Assembly: GCA_015680685.1 (NCBI GenBank)
Contig: MNCI01020848.1
Location: 79,767-143,766, forward strand
Source: Gnetum montanum
Taxonomy: Eukaryota > Streptophyta > Gnetopsida > Gnetales > Gnetaceae
Length of the DNA stretch: 64,000 nt
Direction of reading: 5' to 3'
Below the pieces are notes generated by a model. It was not told where the DNA came from and did not search any database. It was given only the letters and a program-made list of their open reading frames with translations. Positions 33,101 through 45,890 of the stretch are shown here, in pieces (the first letter of the stretch is position 1; every line of letters starts with the position of its first letter). Position numbers and translations under genes: made by a program.

Positions 33101-34450
33101 TACGATGATTTCCTCTCCTATCTATGCACATAAGAGACTCCTACCGAATGGGATTATAAGAGAAAGTTATAGTTCCTCCACCATGTCAAGAATTACATGG
33201 AGATAGAGGGTAACCTATGTAAAATCTATGTGGATGTCTTGGTATAATGATGCGTACTTGATAAATATCAACTTAGAGTTATCTAAGATGTTCATGAAGG
33301 CCCTTATGGAGGAAATTATGCTATAATGAGTATGGTCATAAAATCTTAATGGTAAGAAATTTATAGCTCACAATCTTCAAGGATGTCCATCATTTCATAC
33401 ATTCATGTGAATGATGTCAACAAGATGGATAGATGATAATAAAGAATTGAAGGGCCAAAATAGTGGATCTAGCCACTAGAGCCTTTCAATATTTGCAAAA
33501 TTAAATTCACGAGACCCATCATCCCCATGTCCAACATGAAGTCTTGCATCATAGTTGTTGTTGATGACTATATCAAATGGACCAAAGCTATAGCCAACAA
33601 TGACTATACTTCCTCTACTATAGCTCAATTACTTCAATAAAATATGGCAAAGATGTTTGATGTTCCTAGGACAATAAGTTCTAACAATGGAATGCATTTC
33701 ATAGGTGCTACATTTTGAAAGTTGATGCAATGCTTGGGAGTAGAGCATAAACTTATAACAACTTATTATCATCAAGTCAATGGTCAAGATGAAGTAACTA
33801 ATAGGGAGATAACAAGAATCATAATAAGAACCATTAATAGATAAATGAAAGATTGAAGTACTAAACTCAATGATTCCCTAAGGTCCTACTTCTCAACATA
33901 TATACTTCCTATAGGCTACTCTCACTATGAGCTAGTGCATAGACAATTACCTAAAATTCTAATTTAAACTGAACTATGTACATTCATAATTGCATGTGAC
34001 ATTCACCTAGACATCAACCAAGCATAATAGGAAAGACTAATCACACTCAAAATCCTAGATAAGAATAGAAGGGTAGCCCTTATGATGAATAAAATACACA
34101 AGACATATAATAAACAACAACATAACGCTAGAATAAGAAGAATTGAATTTCAACTACGAGACAAGGTTCTTTATTAAAATCCCATTCATGTAATTCAACA
34201 AGATAAGTTCTAAACATTATGGAAAGGACCTTACATCATACATTCAACATTTCCTTCTAGGTCCATGAAGATTTGCCATCCAATAAGTCCAACTAAGCAC
34301 ATATTGATTAACATGCAACAAGTCAAATCCATCAAAGACTTCCAAGCAACCAAGACTAATAACAACATCTTAATGCAAGGTCAAGTTCATTCCATTTTTA
34401 GAATCTTCTCCCTCCAACGCAGTTGTAAGGAAGATAACTATCTAACTTGA
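33101..34450 (+). pseudogene. Copy C integrase, decayed
   Basis: The zinc-binding part is near 33290-33420. In the core, SSNNGMHFIGATF has AAC (33683) at the second catalytic position, and GQDEVTN has GAA at 33791, again with a 35-residue spacing. The C-terminal part resembles copy B (WKGPYIIHS..P near 34220, MQQVKSIKD near 34310). No chromodomain is seen. Confidence 0.82.
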
Positions 34451-35997
34451 CTTCTTGTGAGGATCTAAATTTTTTTCTTTTTTTTCTTTTTACATTGTCT
34501 TTAATTTCTTGTTTTATTCTTCATATGCTTTGGTTATTTCTTGCAAAGTATTTATTTTGTTTTATATAATTCCTTTTATTTGAGTCATGTATATTTTTAA
34601 GTTTTTACAAGTTATTATTATCGTTATTGTTGCCAATGTAGTACATCAGGATTGTTGTTTTTATGTACATGTCAACCTTGTTATTGGGGCTATGTTTTAT
34701 ATTAACAATTTATTAGACATGTGATGGTATAAGATTGTGAGTCAACAACATCCATCCCTTTTACATATAGCAATAAGAGGTCCACATCATGAAAGAAATA
34801 TGGTTCTTTAATAATAAAACTAAAATGAACTCATGATCTAGCTATCCAAGGAAAAGGAGAAGGACTAAGAAGAAATAGAAAACAATGTAATCTCAAGGAA
34901 ACTTATTGAGCCTCTAAGATTATTCTATAAGTTCCATGATATTGTGTTGGTGTACCATTGTTTATATGGAAATTTTTAAATGGAAGCATGTCCTCTACCA
35001 AGTGCAATTTTCAAAAAACATGGAAAGAAAGACACACATCTAAATATATCTTGGGAACATGCTCTAGTTATGAGGCTAGAAAGACATGTTACCCATGCTT
35101 GAAGGCATTCCTCTAACTAAAGCCAAGATTTCTTCCAAATAACTTGTAATATTATAACTAGTTCCTTATTTGTCTCTTGTTAGTAATGGTATCATTTGAT
35201 AGTTGTGATGGTCTTATGGTTGTAAGTTTGACATGATATAATGTGATACTACTATTACTAGTATGGACTTGGTTTGGAACCTAGATAGAAAGGTATATTG
35301 ATCGTTCTTACCACATCTATACAAAAGAACCTATTGTTAAAATGATAAGGTATCTTATGTTCATATGCTTGAAATTATTTTTAATTTCCATTATCCACCT
35401 CACTATTAAGTACCATGGTCCACCTAATGAATTTTATTTAGTATAGTGCAGGATCTCGATAGTGCTGGTTGTATGGATATGGCTTATGACCTACATTGAC
35501 ATTTAATTTGCAATGTGCCTACAAACACCTTGTGAAATAGTTATGCAAGGGCATTTAAGGCATGGACCTACTTTGGGGAGGACCCACTTGCATAACTCTT
35601 AAACATCTAATTTACAATATATTACCAACTATTTAGTTTCTCTTGGTTGTAATCCTAACCATGAATGCATTAATTCAAACTTTTTTATTTTTAGTATGGT
35701 TTTATTTGGAAACATTATATTTCCAAGCTCAATTTTAAAAGTCTACATGTTCAAATCCTTAGTTAGAACCTCATGTTTGTTATCTACATTCTTAAAACTT
35801 CTTTTTAACTTCCATTTGACACTCAATTTGTCTTAAAACTTGCAAAATTTGTTAGTTTTCAAAGTAACAAACTTTTGATCAACAAATGCATCAATGTAAT
35901 GTAAATATTGTATATGTACACATGACACTTAGTAACATATTTTCTTTTAAATGAAGGAATATTTTTTGTAATTTTTGAAGTCTAGAAACTTCTCAGA
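34451..35997 (+). other. Copy C post-integrase spacer, left part
   Basis: Non-coding; begins T-rich as in A and B. Shared phrases with copy A are CATCCATCCCTTT (34750), ATGTTACCCATGCTTGAAGG (35085) and CCACTTGCATAACTCT (35585). It is cut by element E at 36003. Confidence 0.65.
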
Positions 35998-36002
35998 GCC
36001 AT
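35998..36002. repeat. Target site duplication of element E, left
   Basis: GCCAT before the LTR, against GTCAT (44496-44500) after it; they differ by one C/T. Confidence 0.6.
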
Positions 36003-37074
36003 TGTTGACCTTGTGGTATGTCAAAACCTTAGAGAAAATAGAGAATGTGGAAATGTGAATGTAGTCTTGCATGACCAAAAAGAAACATGTTGAAGTAGGA
36101 CCTCATAAGAAGAGTTGAGCTAGAATGAGAGCTATGTTGAGATGACAAAATGAGAGCTAGGATGCAAATGGAGTTGACGGGTGAAATGAAGATGTTTTGG
36201 GGACTTTATAAATGCTAAAATGATAGAGAAATGCTTCAAAATTCAAAGTGTTCTTACAGGGTAGATGTCTCTAATTGATAGCAAATAGTCTCACTCCTAG
36301 CAAATATTTCTTAGGATAAACATCTCAAGGTAGACATCTCAATTTTAAAATAAACGTCTTTTTAGAATTAGAGTTGATTTTAGTTAGATGTCTCAACTTC
36401 GAACAAGACGTATCAATTAGTCCTTTTCTAGCTATTATACAAATTCCAAGGAAATTTTGAAAACTTAAAGGATATAGAATAAAGTGAAATTCTTGGAAAA
36501 TGTGTAAGTACTATTTATTGTATATCATTCATTTTCCTCATCATGTAAATTGGTTTGTTCCTCATTATTCTTATCTTTTGTAGTTTGTTATATGAATTGA
36601 GAGCTTCATTGTAAGGAGTTTGTAAATTGAGTTACCCCTTCTCCTTGATCTTTTCTTTGTTTATTATCCTATGGGGTTGATGTATTTCTTGTAAGAAAAA
36701 ATATTTTGATCTTGTTGAGATCTTGTGAGATTGAGTATGTTTGCAATGATGAAACACTTTGGTGCAGATCTCACATTTTGTAAAGTTTGTAAGATCCTTG
36801 AAACCACATTGTAAGCTTGTTGGAACCTTGTAGGATTGAGTGTGTTCATAACACCAAAACACTTTGGAGTGAACCTCAAACTTTGTAAAGGTTATTATAC
36901 CCTCTAAACCACATTTTTCTAAGGAACAAAGTCTAGAGGTATGCAAGGATTATACCCTTTGAGTGTGGAAGTATCTAAGTTGTGGAGCCAAATAAAAATT
37001 ATGTGTGGTTTTGGTTGCTTGGTTGTTTTAATTAGAGAACTTATTCAACCCATCTTCTAGGTTCTTGATCCATA
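36003..37074 (+). repeat. Element E 5' LTR
   Basis: TGTTGACCTTGTGGTATGTC... to ...TTGATCCATA. It aligns with 43430-44495 along its length and carries several GTAGATGTCTC/TAAACATCTC-type short repeats (36240-36420). A decayed primer site (AGTAATAGTGAAGC) may follow at 37075. Confidence 0.88.
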
Positions 37075-37130
37075 AGTAATAGTGAAGCTTGGTACTCTCA
37101 AGTTTGTGCTTCACCTCTTAAGAATGAATA

Positions 37131-38230
37131 ATGGAAGGAACATCCTACAGTAAGCCACCAATGTTTAATGGAATTGACTTTGTGTATTAGAAAGTAAGAA
37201 TGCAAGGATTCTTAAAATCCATGAAATTTAAAGTCTAGGAATCTATTCTTGAAGATTACATGCCACCAGTTAATAGCAACATATTAGCTACCAATCCAAG
37301 AAGTAAATGGAAGCAATATGAAAGAGATAATTTCATGTTTGATTCTAAAGCAAAGAATTGTCTTTATTGTGCTTTGAGAAAATTTAAATTTAATAGAGTA
37401 GCTAGATGTAAGAATATTAAAGAATTTTGAAAAACATTAGAAGTAACAAATGAAGGTACATCAATTGTAAAATAATAAAAACTTCTAGTGTTACAAAGTA
37501 AATATGATAAATTGAAAATGAGAAAAGGAGAAATATTAAAGACTACTTCTTTAGAAAAAATGCACTTATTATAGCAAATAGAGAAATTGGTAAGGTTATG
37601 CCTAGAAGTGATGTTATCATCAAGATGATAAGACACTTGCAACCCAAATTTAGACCTAAGGTAATAGCCATGGAGGAAATCATGGATTTTTCTATACTAA
37701 AATTTAAAGAGCTTTAAAGTGCACTTATTGCCTATGAGATGAACCTCATTAGTGAAGGTGAAATCTAGGAAAAACCCATTACCCTAAAATCTTCATCAAA
37801 GAAGAAGGACCCAACTAAACATAAAACTAACAATGAGGATGAATTGAATCTCTTGTCAAGGAGAGTACAAAAACTACTTTCAAGAAAAGACAAAAGATTT
37901 AATCAACCTAGAATCAAAGGTAAAGAAAGAGGTAAGAATTTTAAAACTTCAAATATTAATGCATTCTCTATAGAATGTTGGATTTGTGGTGGAAGGGACC
38001 ATGTGGCCTCCAAATGTCTTAGTGTTGGCAAGTTTCAAAGGAAGGATCAATCTGAAGATGATTTCAAAAAGAAAAATTTCTACACCAGCTAGGATGAAGG
38101 TGAACAACGTCAGAAAGTAGCTGTTGATACTACAATAGATTCACATTTGATATATATGGCCCTTACCAATGGAGACTCTATAGGATTACCTAATGAATCT
38201 AAAGGTAAATTGATGAAAGGTATAGTAAAT
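37131..38230 (+). pseudogene. gag: Element E gag (copia type) with CCHC knuckle
   Basis: Starts MEGTSYSKPPMFNGIDF, like copia gag proteins of the UBN2 type, followed by KVRMQGFLKSMKFKV. A frameshift precedes LGKVMPRSDVIIKMIRHLQP and KFRPKVIAMEEIMDF. A canonical CX2CX4HX4C knuckle, CWICGGRDHVASKC, lies at 37976-38017. A decayed acidic tail (DEGEQRQK ... YMALTNGD) continues to about 38230. Nucleocapsid function is presumed; stops make it non-functional. Confidence 0.85.
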
Positions 38231-40039
38231 TTCATGAAGAGATTATTACTCTACACTATGTACTTATAAAGGCAAAGAAAAAATATGCATAGAAAAATAT
38301 TTGAACTTTATACTTTATGCTCTACTTTAAAAAGTTAACTCTTAAATGTAAAATCTATGGTACAATTACTAACCCACTTGGATGAGCATAAGTGTAGGGA
38401 TATATAAGATGTAATGAGAAAAATGAGGAAAAGCCTTAAAATCAACATAAAAATGAAAATATGAAGGAGGTCTCTCAAATGAACACTTGTACAAGTTTAG
38501 TATCATCTAAAAGAAAAAAGCAAGACCAAGTTTGATATTCCTATCAAAATTAGAGATGTCTTATATTTTTTTTTGTAAAGAATATGAACATGAACAAGGT
38601 TATTATCCTCCAAATATAGAGAAAAATAACATGACTACTTGGTCTTGTCAAGGGGAGTCTAGTAAGTGTATCTTGTAGTGTACAAAAGCTTGGAGAACCA
38701 ATGCATAAGAAGGTGAAATAGCCTTTGAGAAACTTAAGGGATCAAGACCCATCACTTGCAAAAAGTATCAACCCTTTCATTTTTGAGAACACGAACATGA
38801 AAAATAGGAAACCTAACATGAGTTTGAAGATACAAACAAAGGTACTAATGAATGAAAAAGTAAAGGAAATCTACATGCTAAGGAGGTTCTTTTTTAGAGG
38901 ATCTCATCTCAATGTCCATTAATCATGTTTATGTAGAAAGCAAATAAGGTAAGTAATGGTAAGTCTTTGTTCATTTGCTTGGTATACTTAATGTACATTA
39001 GTTTATATTTTTAAAAGTTAGTGGTTAGGAAATAAATTAAATAGATGCTATTGGAAATCCTTGGTTTTGGAAAGAAAATCTCACTTGATCTCGTAAGATG
39101 TTGATTTTTAGATATAAATATATGACCATTAAAATTTTAATTGATATTATTTATCACAAGAAAGGATCAAGGTACAAGAACTCATAAGGTAGGATTTCAT
39201 AAGTTTAGATCATTAGAACATACATATACCTTGTGATCTAGCTCATATGATGAAGATATTATGCATGTATTATTTGGTCTATATTATTGAGAAATCAAAT
39301 GGATGAATGCTATCTTTTCTAAAAATTAATTAATCAATATTTTCACCCTTAAGAAGTATGTAGTGGTTTCATGAACCTTGATTGTTATTCACGAAGCTTT
39401 TTGTTAAACATCTAAAAGAAAATTATTGTGCTAAAAATTTTGAAAAATATATTTAATACCACTAATGGAAGACTTTGATTTCCAAAATTCTCCATGATTC
39501 ATCTTGGTATGACATTATAGATTTTTATGATTCACAATCTAATGGATTTTAAGAATGCATATCTACAAAGGTGAGATGATCCATTAAAGGGCTTTCAAGT
39601 AATATATGCTTTATAAAAGTTGGAGACTATTGTTGCTACTACAATTTTTGGATTCTGAATGTCTAATCACATTTGCCTTTCTTTTAAAAGGGGTTCCAAT
39701 ATAAGAGAAAATTATTTGTGTTTTTTCATCTACATGAAAAGTAGTTGTATCATGGCTTTGCTATTATAATACATCTCTAATGGAAGACCTTAGTGTTGGC
39801 ACATTTGGCCATTCCATGGAACAGGATTTATAAGGTTATGGTGATTTTTGAAAAATTTAAAAGAGATTTTTGAGATTTTGTGTCTTCCCCAAGCTTTTGC
39901 TAATTGGTTCACATCCACAAAGACATGGTTGAATGTCCAAAAAGGGCCTTGTTCAACTTGCATCCTTGAATCAACCAATACACAAAAGGTCGGAGTCTAC
40001 TGTTTCACATCTGAAAAATAAAATCAAAAAACATACCAT
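38231..40039 (+). other. Element E internal region, no gene recognised
   Basis: Perhaps the remaining Lys/Glu-rich gag tail (to about 38920) followed by AT-rich DNA. Protease, integrase and RT motifs were looked for and not seen. Confidence 0.45.
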
Positions 40040-41060
40040 CGACTTTAGAAAAAAAAGGGGGAAAATTGAAAATTAAACCAAGGTAAGGAGACCGCGCTGC
40101 GCAGTCACTGCCACTGAGAATTGTGAGGTCGATCCAGAGAGATGGATGCATAGAAAAATGGTGGTGGTAGCAGCAACGTCATTAGCAAGAGTAGGAGAGC
40201 ACACCCACGGAGACCGAGGATGATCATTCGGAGTAGCCGCAGCCCATTCGGGCCATTTATGGTCGACCTGCAAGACAGCAGCGTTCTCGGACACTGTGCG
40301 GAGGTTTAGGCTATGGAGGCTCACCGTGAGCAGCTGCTGTGCGTCCATACTCCTTCCCATAACCTGTTTGACATATTTTCATCATTCTTTGATGGAAATC
40401 TGTTTGGAGGTAGCAGCGGAAAAGGGTGTTCAAAATAGCACAGAGGGGAAGATCTTATGCATTTTTTTTACAGGTTTTTCTACAATAGTTCAATCAAGAA
40501 GCTGTCTCTCTCCCGAAATGTGTTCTGTCCTAGATACAGAGGCAAGGGATCAAACTTGGGCATGACTACAAAATGTCTCAGATATCAACGATTCAGCAGC
40601 ATCAGCACAACCCATGGCCATGAGGGTTGCTTAGATCTGGCAGGAAGCGCGGACGGTCGACGAGCAAAAGCAAGCGAAGGCTGTGATGGCAGCGCCAATA
40701 CAACACGCTGTCGTGGCATGTATGGAAAACCCCAAATTTGAACCTGCGTTTTTTGGTGTTCTGTCCTGCGCGTCTACAGTTGCATTGTGGAAAATAAAGA
40801 ACAGAGGATAACAGGCAAAAAACAAAGGGCAGATAGCAAGCAGGTGCATTTCCAGCTCGTCCCTGCAACTTCCAAAAATCAGTTACGCCATCGTTAAACA
40901 GTAACCAGGTCCAACGCCGATGCATTCGGCATTGTATACCAGTCCGATGAATACGACAACAAAGACAGGAAGGCACAACAAGATAAGTGACCGAAGATAT
41001 TTCTGGCCGATTGCAGTTTCTTGAATAAAATATAAAATCTTAAAAATAATCCACAATACC
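40040..41060 (-). other. GC-rich, host-like DNA block inside element E
   Basis: This 1-kb block has many CG dinucleotides, unlike the AT-rich decayed DNA on both sides, so it is younger or not long methylated. Minus-strand frames include 40360-40073 (MGRSMDAQQLLTVSLHSLNL...), 40976-40602 and 41068-40883 (hydrophobic, LCLPVFVVVFIGLVY). Splice-like sites are visible (CTCACG|GTGAGC, CTTGCAG|GTCGACC). I cannot name a gene. It may be a captured host gene fragment or an independent nested insertion. Confidence 0.4.
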
Positions 41061-41731
41061 ATATGCACATGTGAAGCCCTAGTTATAAGCTGACCCTTTT
41101 CTAATTTATCTCATGACTTCAAAAACATTGTTGGTTGATATATTATATAAGTTATATTAAGCACTTACAAATATTTTTTATTAACATGTTTATGATATTT
41201 TAAACATGTTTATTTAAAAGTATAGATATAATTTCCAAAGCATAAATCTCTCCTAATTACATAAATAAATCCTTCCTAATTAAATGAGTAAGTTGTAACC
41301 TCCTTGGGAGAAAAGTTAGTTAAGGATATTTTAGCAAGTAATCTCCTATTGGTTGGCCAAGTTACTTGAGAGAAAGGTTAGGAGAGATATTTTTGAGATA
41401 TTTGGGATATTTGGAAATTGCAACTTCCCTATAGTAAGTTGCAGCTATAGCTTGTATACCTATGTATTTTAGAAATTATGTTTTAATTTTCTATGATATT
41501 GTAACTACCAAGGCCACTTGTCAACCTCTTTTTCTCTTTGGTGGTTGCAACCACTCAAAATTGTTGTAACTTACCTAAATTGTTGGGCAAGTAACCTCCT
41601 AACTTGTTGGGCAAGTAATCTTCCCAACTTGTTGGCTAAGCAATCTTCTAATTGGTTGGCCAAGTTACTTGTGAGAGAAGTTAGGTGAGATATTTTTTAA
41701 ATTTGTAACTTCCCTACCTACCTTGGAACCC

Positions 41732-41740
41732 TATAAAAAG
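41732..41740 (+). promoter_or_regulatory. TATA-like box in repeat R
   Basis: TATAAAAAG followed by GCTTCAAGGG and a purine-rich stretch; a candidate core promoter. Confidence 0.45.
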
Positions 41741-41945
41741 GCTTCAAGGGTTAAGGAGAAGAGAAGAAGGGAAACACATTTTGGAGTTATCATCACTTCT
41801 CATACATCACATTAGGTCTCACACATCATACTTGGAAGATTTGTAAAGAAGATTGTTTGCAAGATGGCTTGCTAGAATAAAGATTTCAGCCTCTTTGTCA
41901 TGGTCCTGTGAGTTATGCATTTCATTTTTTGTTTTGTTTAAATTG

Positions 41946-42362
41946 NNNNNNNNNNNNNNNNNNNNNNNNNNNNNNNNNNNNNNNNNNNNNNNNNNNNNNN
42001 NNNNNNNNNNNNNNNNNNNNNNNNNNNNNNNNNNNNNNNNNNNNNNNNNNNNNNNNNNNNNNNNNNNNNNNNNNNNNNNNNNNNNNNNNNNNNNNNNNNN
42101 NNNNNNNNNNNNNNNNNNNNNNNNNNNNNNNNNNNNNNNNNNNNNNNNNNNNNNNNNNNNNNNNNNNNNNNNNNNNNNNNNNNNNNNNNNNNNNNNNNNN
42201 NNNNNNNNNNNNNNNNNNNNNNNNNNNNNNNNNNNNNNNNNNNNNNNNNNNNNNNNNNNNNNNNNNNNNNNNNNNNNNNNNNNNNNNNNNNNNNNNNNNN
42301 NNNNNNNNNNNNNNNNNNNNNNNNNNNNNNNNNNNNNNNNNNNNNNNNNNNNNNNNNNNNNN
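41946..42362. other. Assembly gap (417 N)
   Basis: Run of N within repeat R. Any frame drawn across it has no meaning. Confidence 0.99.
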
Positions 42363-42790
42363 GAATCTTGCTCTATTTCTAGTTTTCTTGTGGAACTATC
42401 TCTTTCTCTGGGGAAAATTAGGAGTAGATTGCGGAGTTGTGCTCAAATGTTTTTGCAAAATTTTATTTGTTACAAGTAGGTATTATAAGGACCGCATAGA
42501 CTAGGCAGTTGAACAAAATAGGAAATTTTCAAGAACTCACAGTACTTGGAAAAGTTGGCTGAATCTCTTTAAAGTAAGTCATTTGTAGTTCACACACAAC
42601 GCAATTGTTACATATTACACAACCACATGCCGCAACAGCACACACACATACTCACATTAACTACTGAGTCTATTTGGAGGTATCTGGGCCTTGGTGTTTC
42701 CAGAGACTAACAGGCACCTAAATCCTGTTCGAGGACACTCGTTGGCGGTCGCGTCCCAAATGGTCGCCAACACTTAGTCTCCATACTTGA

Positions 42791-43415
42791 TCTTGAAATT
42801 TTTATGCAAACATATATTTAAGCCAAATTTGTTCATTCCATCGTATGTTTTCAAGAAAAATCAAGATTGCATCTCCACAAGCTTATCCTTAAGGTCTCAA
42901 GGGGAGATTGCAACTCTTCATATGACTGAAGCTTGAAGTTGGGGAGAAATTAACATATAGTCAGGGAAAGAATGTATCTCATCAACAATTATCATCTTTT
43001 GATAGGGGAAGTCTTTGGAGACTCTCCTCAAAAGTAACTCAAGTAATAAGTCTTCCCACTCCAACATCCATGCTAGAAAAGAAGCAAGAAAGAGGTATAT
43101 TAAACTTGGTAAAACATCTAAGTATCTTTTCGATTATGTTCAAAAAGGATGAGAATGTGTTATTCATGAGATATTATAATGTGCTATTCATGGCTTATTA
43201 TTTCAAATATGGGATAACTGATCTTCAATGCTTAGCCTTTGATTCTAACTAGAAACATTATTGATTTACTTTCACAAGGCTTTAATTATATCTCTTTTTG
43301 TTTAATGGTTATGTGATGTGCTATACCTTATATACAAATATGTGTATCTTTAATTGCTTAATCATATGATATTATGGATTATACTAACCCAATTTATTAA
43401 GTTATGGACTTCACC
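42791..43415 (+). other. Element E 3' internal region
   Basis: No domain recognised. AT-rich DNA up to the polypurine tract; a short frame (43070-43252) has no motif. Confidence 0.45.
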
Positions 43416-43428
43416 AGAAAGGGGAAGA
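43416..43428 (+). other. Element E polypurine tract
   Basis: AGAAAGGGGAAGA just before TTGTTGACC, the 3' LTR start. Confidence 0.8.
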
Positions 43429-43429
43429 T

Positions 43430-44495
43430 TGTTGACCTTTTGGTATGTCAAAACCTTAGATAAAATGAAGAATGTGGAAATGTGATTGTAGTCTTGTAGG
43501 AACAAAAAGGGACATGCTGAAGTAGGACCTCATAAGGAGAGTTGAGCTAGCATTAGAGCTACGTTGAGATGAAAAAATGAGAGCTAGGATGAAAATGGAG
43601 TCAATGAGCCAAATGAAGATGTTCTGGGGACTTCTAAGAAGCTAAAATGAGAAAGAAATGCTTTAGAATTAAAAGTGATCTTGCAGGGTAGATGTCTCCA
43701 ATTGACAGAAAATGCCTCACTCCTAGTAGAGATGTCTCAGGGTAAACATCTCAAGGTAGATGTCTCAATTTTCAAATAGACATCTTTTCAAAATTGAAGC
43801 TAATTTCAGTTAGATTTCTTAAGTTCAAATAAGATGTCTCAATTAGTCATTTTTTAGTCATCCAAGGAGTTTTTGGAAACTTAAAGCATATAAGAAAAAG
43901 TGGAATTCTTAGGAAATGTACAAGCACTATTCATTGGATATCAATCATTGTCCTCAGCAAGTGAATTGGTTTTATTCCTCATTGTTCTTATCTTTTGTAG
44001 TTTGTTGTATAAATTGGGAGCTTCATTGCAAGGATTTTGTAAATTGAGTTACATCTTTTCCTTAATCTTTTCTTCTTTCTTTGTTACCATGTGGGGTTGA
44101 TGTGCTTCTTGTGAGAAGGAATCTTGTAAACGTGTCAAGATCTTGTGAGATTGAGTGTGTTTGCGATAATGAAACACTCTAGTGCATAGATCACATTTTG
44201 TAAAGGTTGTGGGATCCTTGCAATCACATTTTGAGCTTCTTAGGACCTTGTGGTGTTGAGTGTGTTTGTAGCATTGAAACACTCCAGAGCATAGCTCAAA
44301 CTTTGTAAAGGTTGTGGTGCCTTCCAAACCACATTTTTGTAAGGAGAAAAGTCCAGAGGTATGCAAGGATTCTACCCTCCAAGTGTGAAAGTACTCAAGT
44401 TAGGAAACCATGTAAAAATTGTATGTGGTTTTGGTTGCCCTGGTTGTCTTAATTAGGGAACTAATTCAACCTCCCTTCTAAGTTCTTGATTCATA
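43430..44495 (+). repeat. Element E 3' LTR
   Basis: TGTTGACCTTTTGG... to ...TTGATTCATA. It pairs with 36003-37074; differences are mostly transitions and small indels. Confidence 0.88.
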
Positions 44496-44500
44496 GTCAT
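44496..44500. repeat. Target site duplication of element E, right
   Basis: GTCAT, compared with GCCAT at 35998-36002. Confidence 0.6.
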
Positions 44501-44950
44501 ACCCCCTAGAACATCTGATTTAATACATGTTTCAACTTGTGAGCTTCTAGAAATAAGCTTTATTTCATGGAAGCATCAATAACCAATTTTTGAAAAAAAA
44601 TTCTAACATCCCACAAGTAGTTAAAATGAACTAAGGAATTAAAATAATAATAAAAATTAAAGAATCAACACATTTAACTACCTTAGGACTTCAAGACTTA
44701 AGCATTTATAATCATTTAAAAAGTTTAAGGTCTAATTTTTTAAATTAAAACTAATAATTGGTAATCAAAAGGTACATATAATTGAGAAATAAAACTAAGG
44801 CTAATCCATGATCATCTATGTAATAGTAGATGGCTCTTAAAAGAGATCGTTAAGTGGGTAGACCATCACAACCCAAGAGCAAGCACCTAAGTGGAGCGTA
44901 AAGAGAGTAGCAATATTAATAACAAGAAGAAGAATAGATCATCAAGGTAA
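44501..44950 (+). other. Copy C spacer, right part
   Basis: Continuation of the copy C spacer after element E. AT-rich and non-coding. Confidence 0.5.
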
Positions 44951-45890
44951 TGGATGCCACAAGGCCTCTCATAGAGGAAGTAGAGGTGGAATCCATCCAA
45001 TAGATTCCCATCACTAAAACAAATTATTCCAAGTAAGATGAAGTACCCAAACCTAGGCTAAATCTAGAGGTTACCCTAACTAAAGCCTACTTGAAAAAGG
45101 TTTGCAGGAAGGAGTTTCATTGAATGGTTCTCTAGGAATCAAACATGGGACCTTTCTTATACTTTGCATTTGAGGAGAACCAAGGCTAGTTGTAAGTATC
45201 GTTGTTATGGTTCATCATTTTCACTAGTCAGAAATGGTATTTAAGAGAGATGTATCTCTTATGGAATAACCATTAGCGAGATGCAACTATAAAGATAAAA
45301 TACATTACCATTTCATATATGATAGAGGCCATATCAGAGGCCCTTATATTACTTAACATTGAAAAAATGATTGAGAATGTATTTACATAGGAAAATGTGG
45401 AGCTGAAGAAAGAATGAGCATAGCCCCTGTAAAATTCCAAGAGAAGGTGCCACCTTCACCATCATTAGTAGTACCAAAAATGGGTACATCATATGAGTTT
45501 CTAAGAAAACTTAAAAATCATTTGCAACAACAAGCATTAGGAATTATGGCAAACCATCTATCTACTACCTCGCCATAAGCCATTTAAATGATGGGGTAAG
45601 GACTATTGGCTAGCTAGTGGATGAATTGGGTAACATGTTCTACTTGTAAAGAAACTAGGCTCTTTTTTGTGTCAACCTAAATGCATGAGAATTCATTGTG
45701 TCAATTCCTAGGAAGAAATTCTTTGAAATCTTTGGCAACACTACAAAATTTTTCATTATTTTAGAAAAGGAAAAGATGGAAAAGGAAATAGTAATAGCAA
45801 GGTAGCCAAGGCCTCTAACTAGACTAGGATAAGAGGAACATCTACTAGAGCCGTAGGAGCATCCAGCTCCTAGCACCATCTGGAGGTTGA
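44951..45890 (+). pseudogene. Copy C ORF3 remnant, shortened
   Basis: Homologous to B ORF3. ATGCCACAAGGCCTCTCATAG...GTGGAATCCATCC at 44953 matches GCAACTAGGCCCTTCC...GTGGAATCTGTTC at 18277. The later segments GAAATGGTATTTAAGAGAGA and the CATATCAGAGGCC region match B near 18560-18670. The long coiled coil of B (19.5-20.7 kb) is largely absent; the remainder is about 0.95 kb against 2.8 kb. Stops occur in all frames. Confidence 0.6.

Larger units (their letters stand above)
41080..42790 (+). repeat. Dispersed repeat R, plus-strand copy, LTR-like
   Basis: Contains two direct repeats of about 60 bp (41337-41393 and 41640-41697, both with ATTGGTTGGCCAAGTTACTT), TATAAAAAG at 41732-41740, a purine-rich leader, a 417-N gap, and the segment AGGTATCTGGGCCTTGGTGT near 42677 that is inverted in the minus-strand copy at 24.5 kb. 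The layout resembles a long LTR with promoter, but element ends are not clear. Confidence 0.5.
36003..44495 (+). mobile_element. Element E: copia-type LTR element, pol missing, with foreign insert
   Basis: Two LTRs of about 1.07 kb (36003-37074, 43430-44495), both starting TGTTGACC, with a candidate duplication GCCAT/GTCAT. The internal part has a copia-type gag with zinc knuckle (37131 to about 38230) and a polypurine tract (43416-43428). I find no reverse transcriptase or integrase. Instead there is a GC-rich block (40040-41060) and a copy of repeat R (41080-42790, with a 417-N gap). The LTR ends appear as TG...TA, where TG...CA is usual; C to T decay may explain this. The gag suggests the SIRE/Maximus-like copia branch (inference). 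Confidence 0.75.

Noticed and set aside
41853-42504. Two long open frames of about 200 codons
   Set aside because: Most of their length is the 417-N gap.
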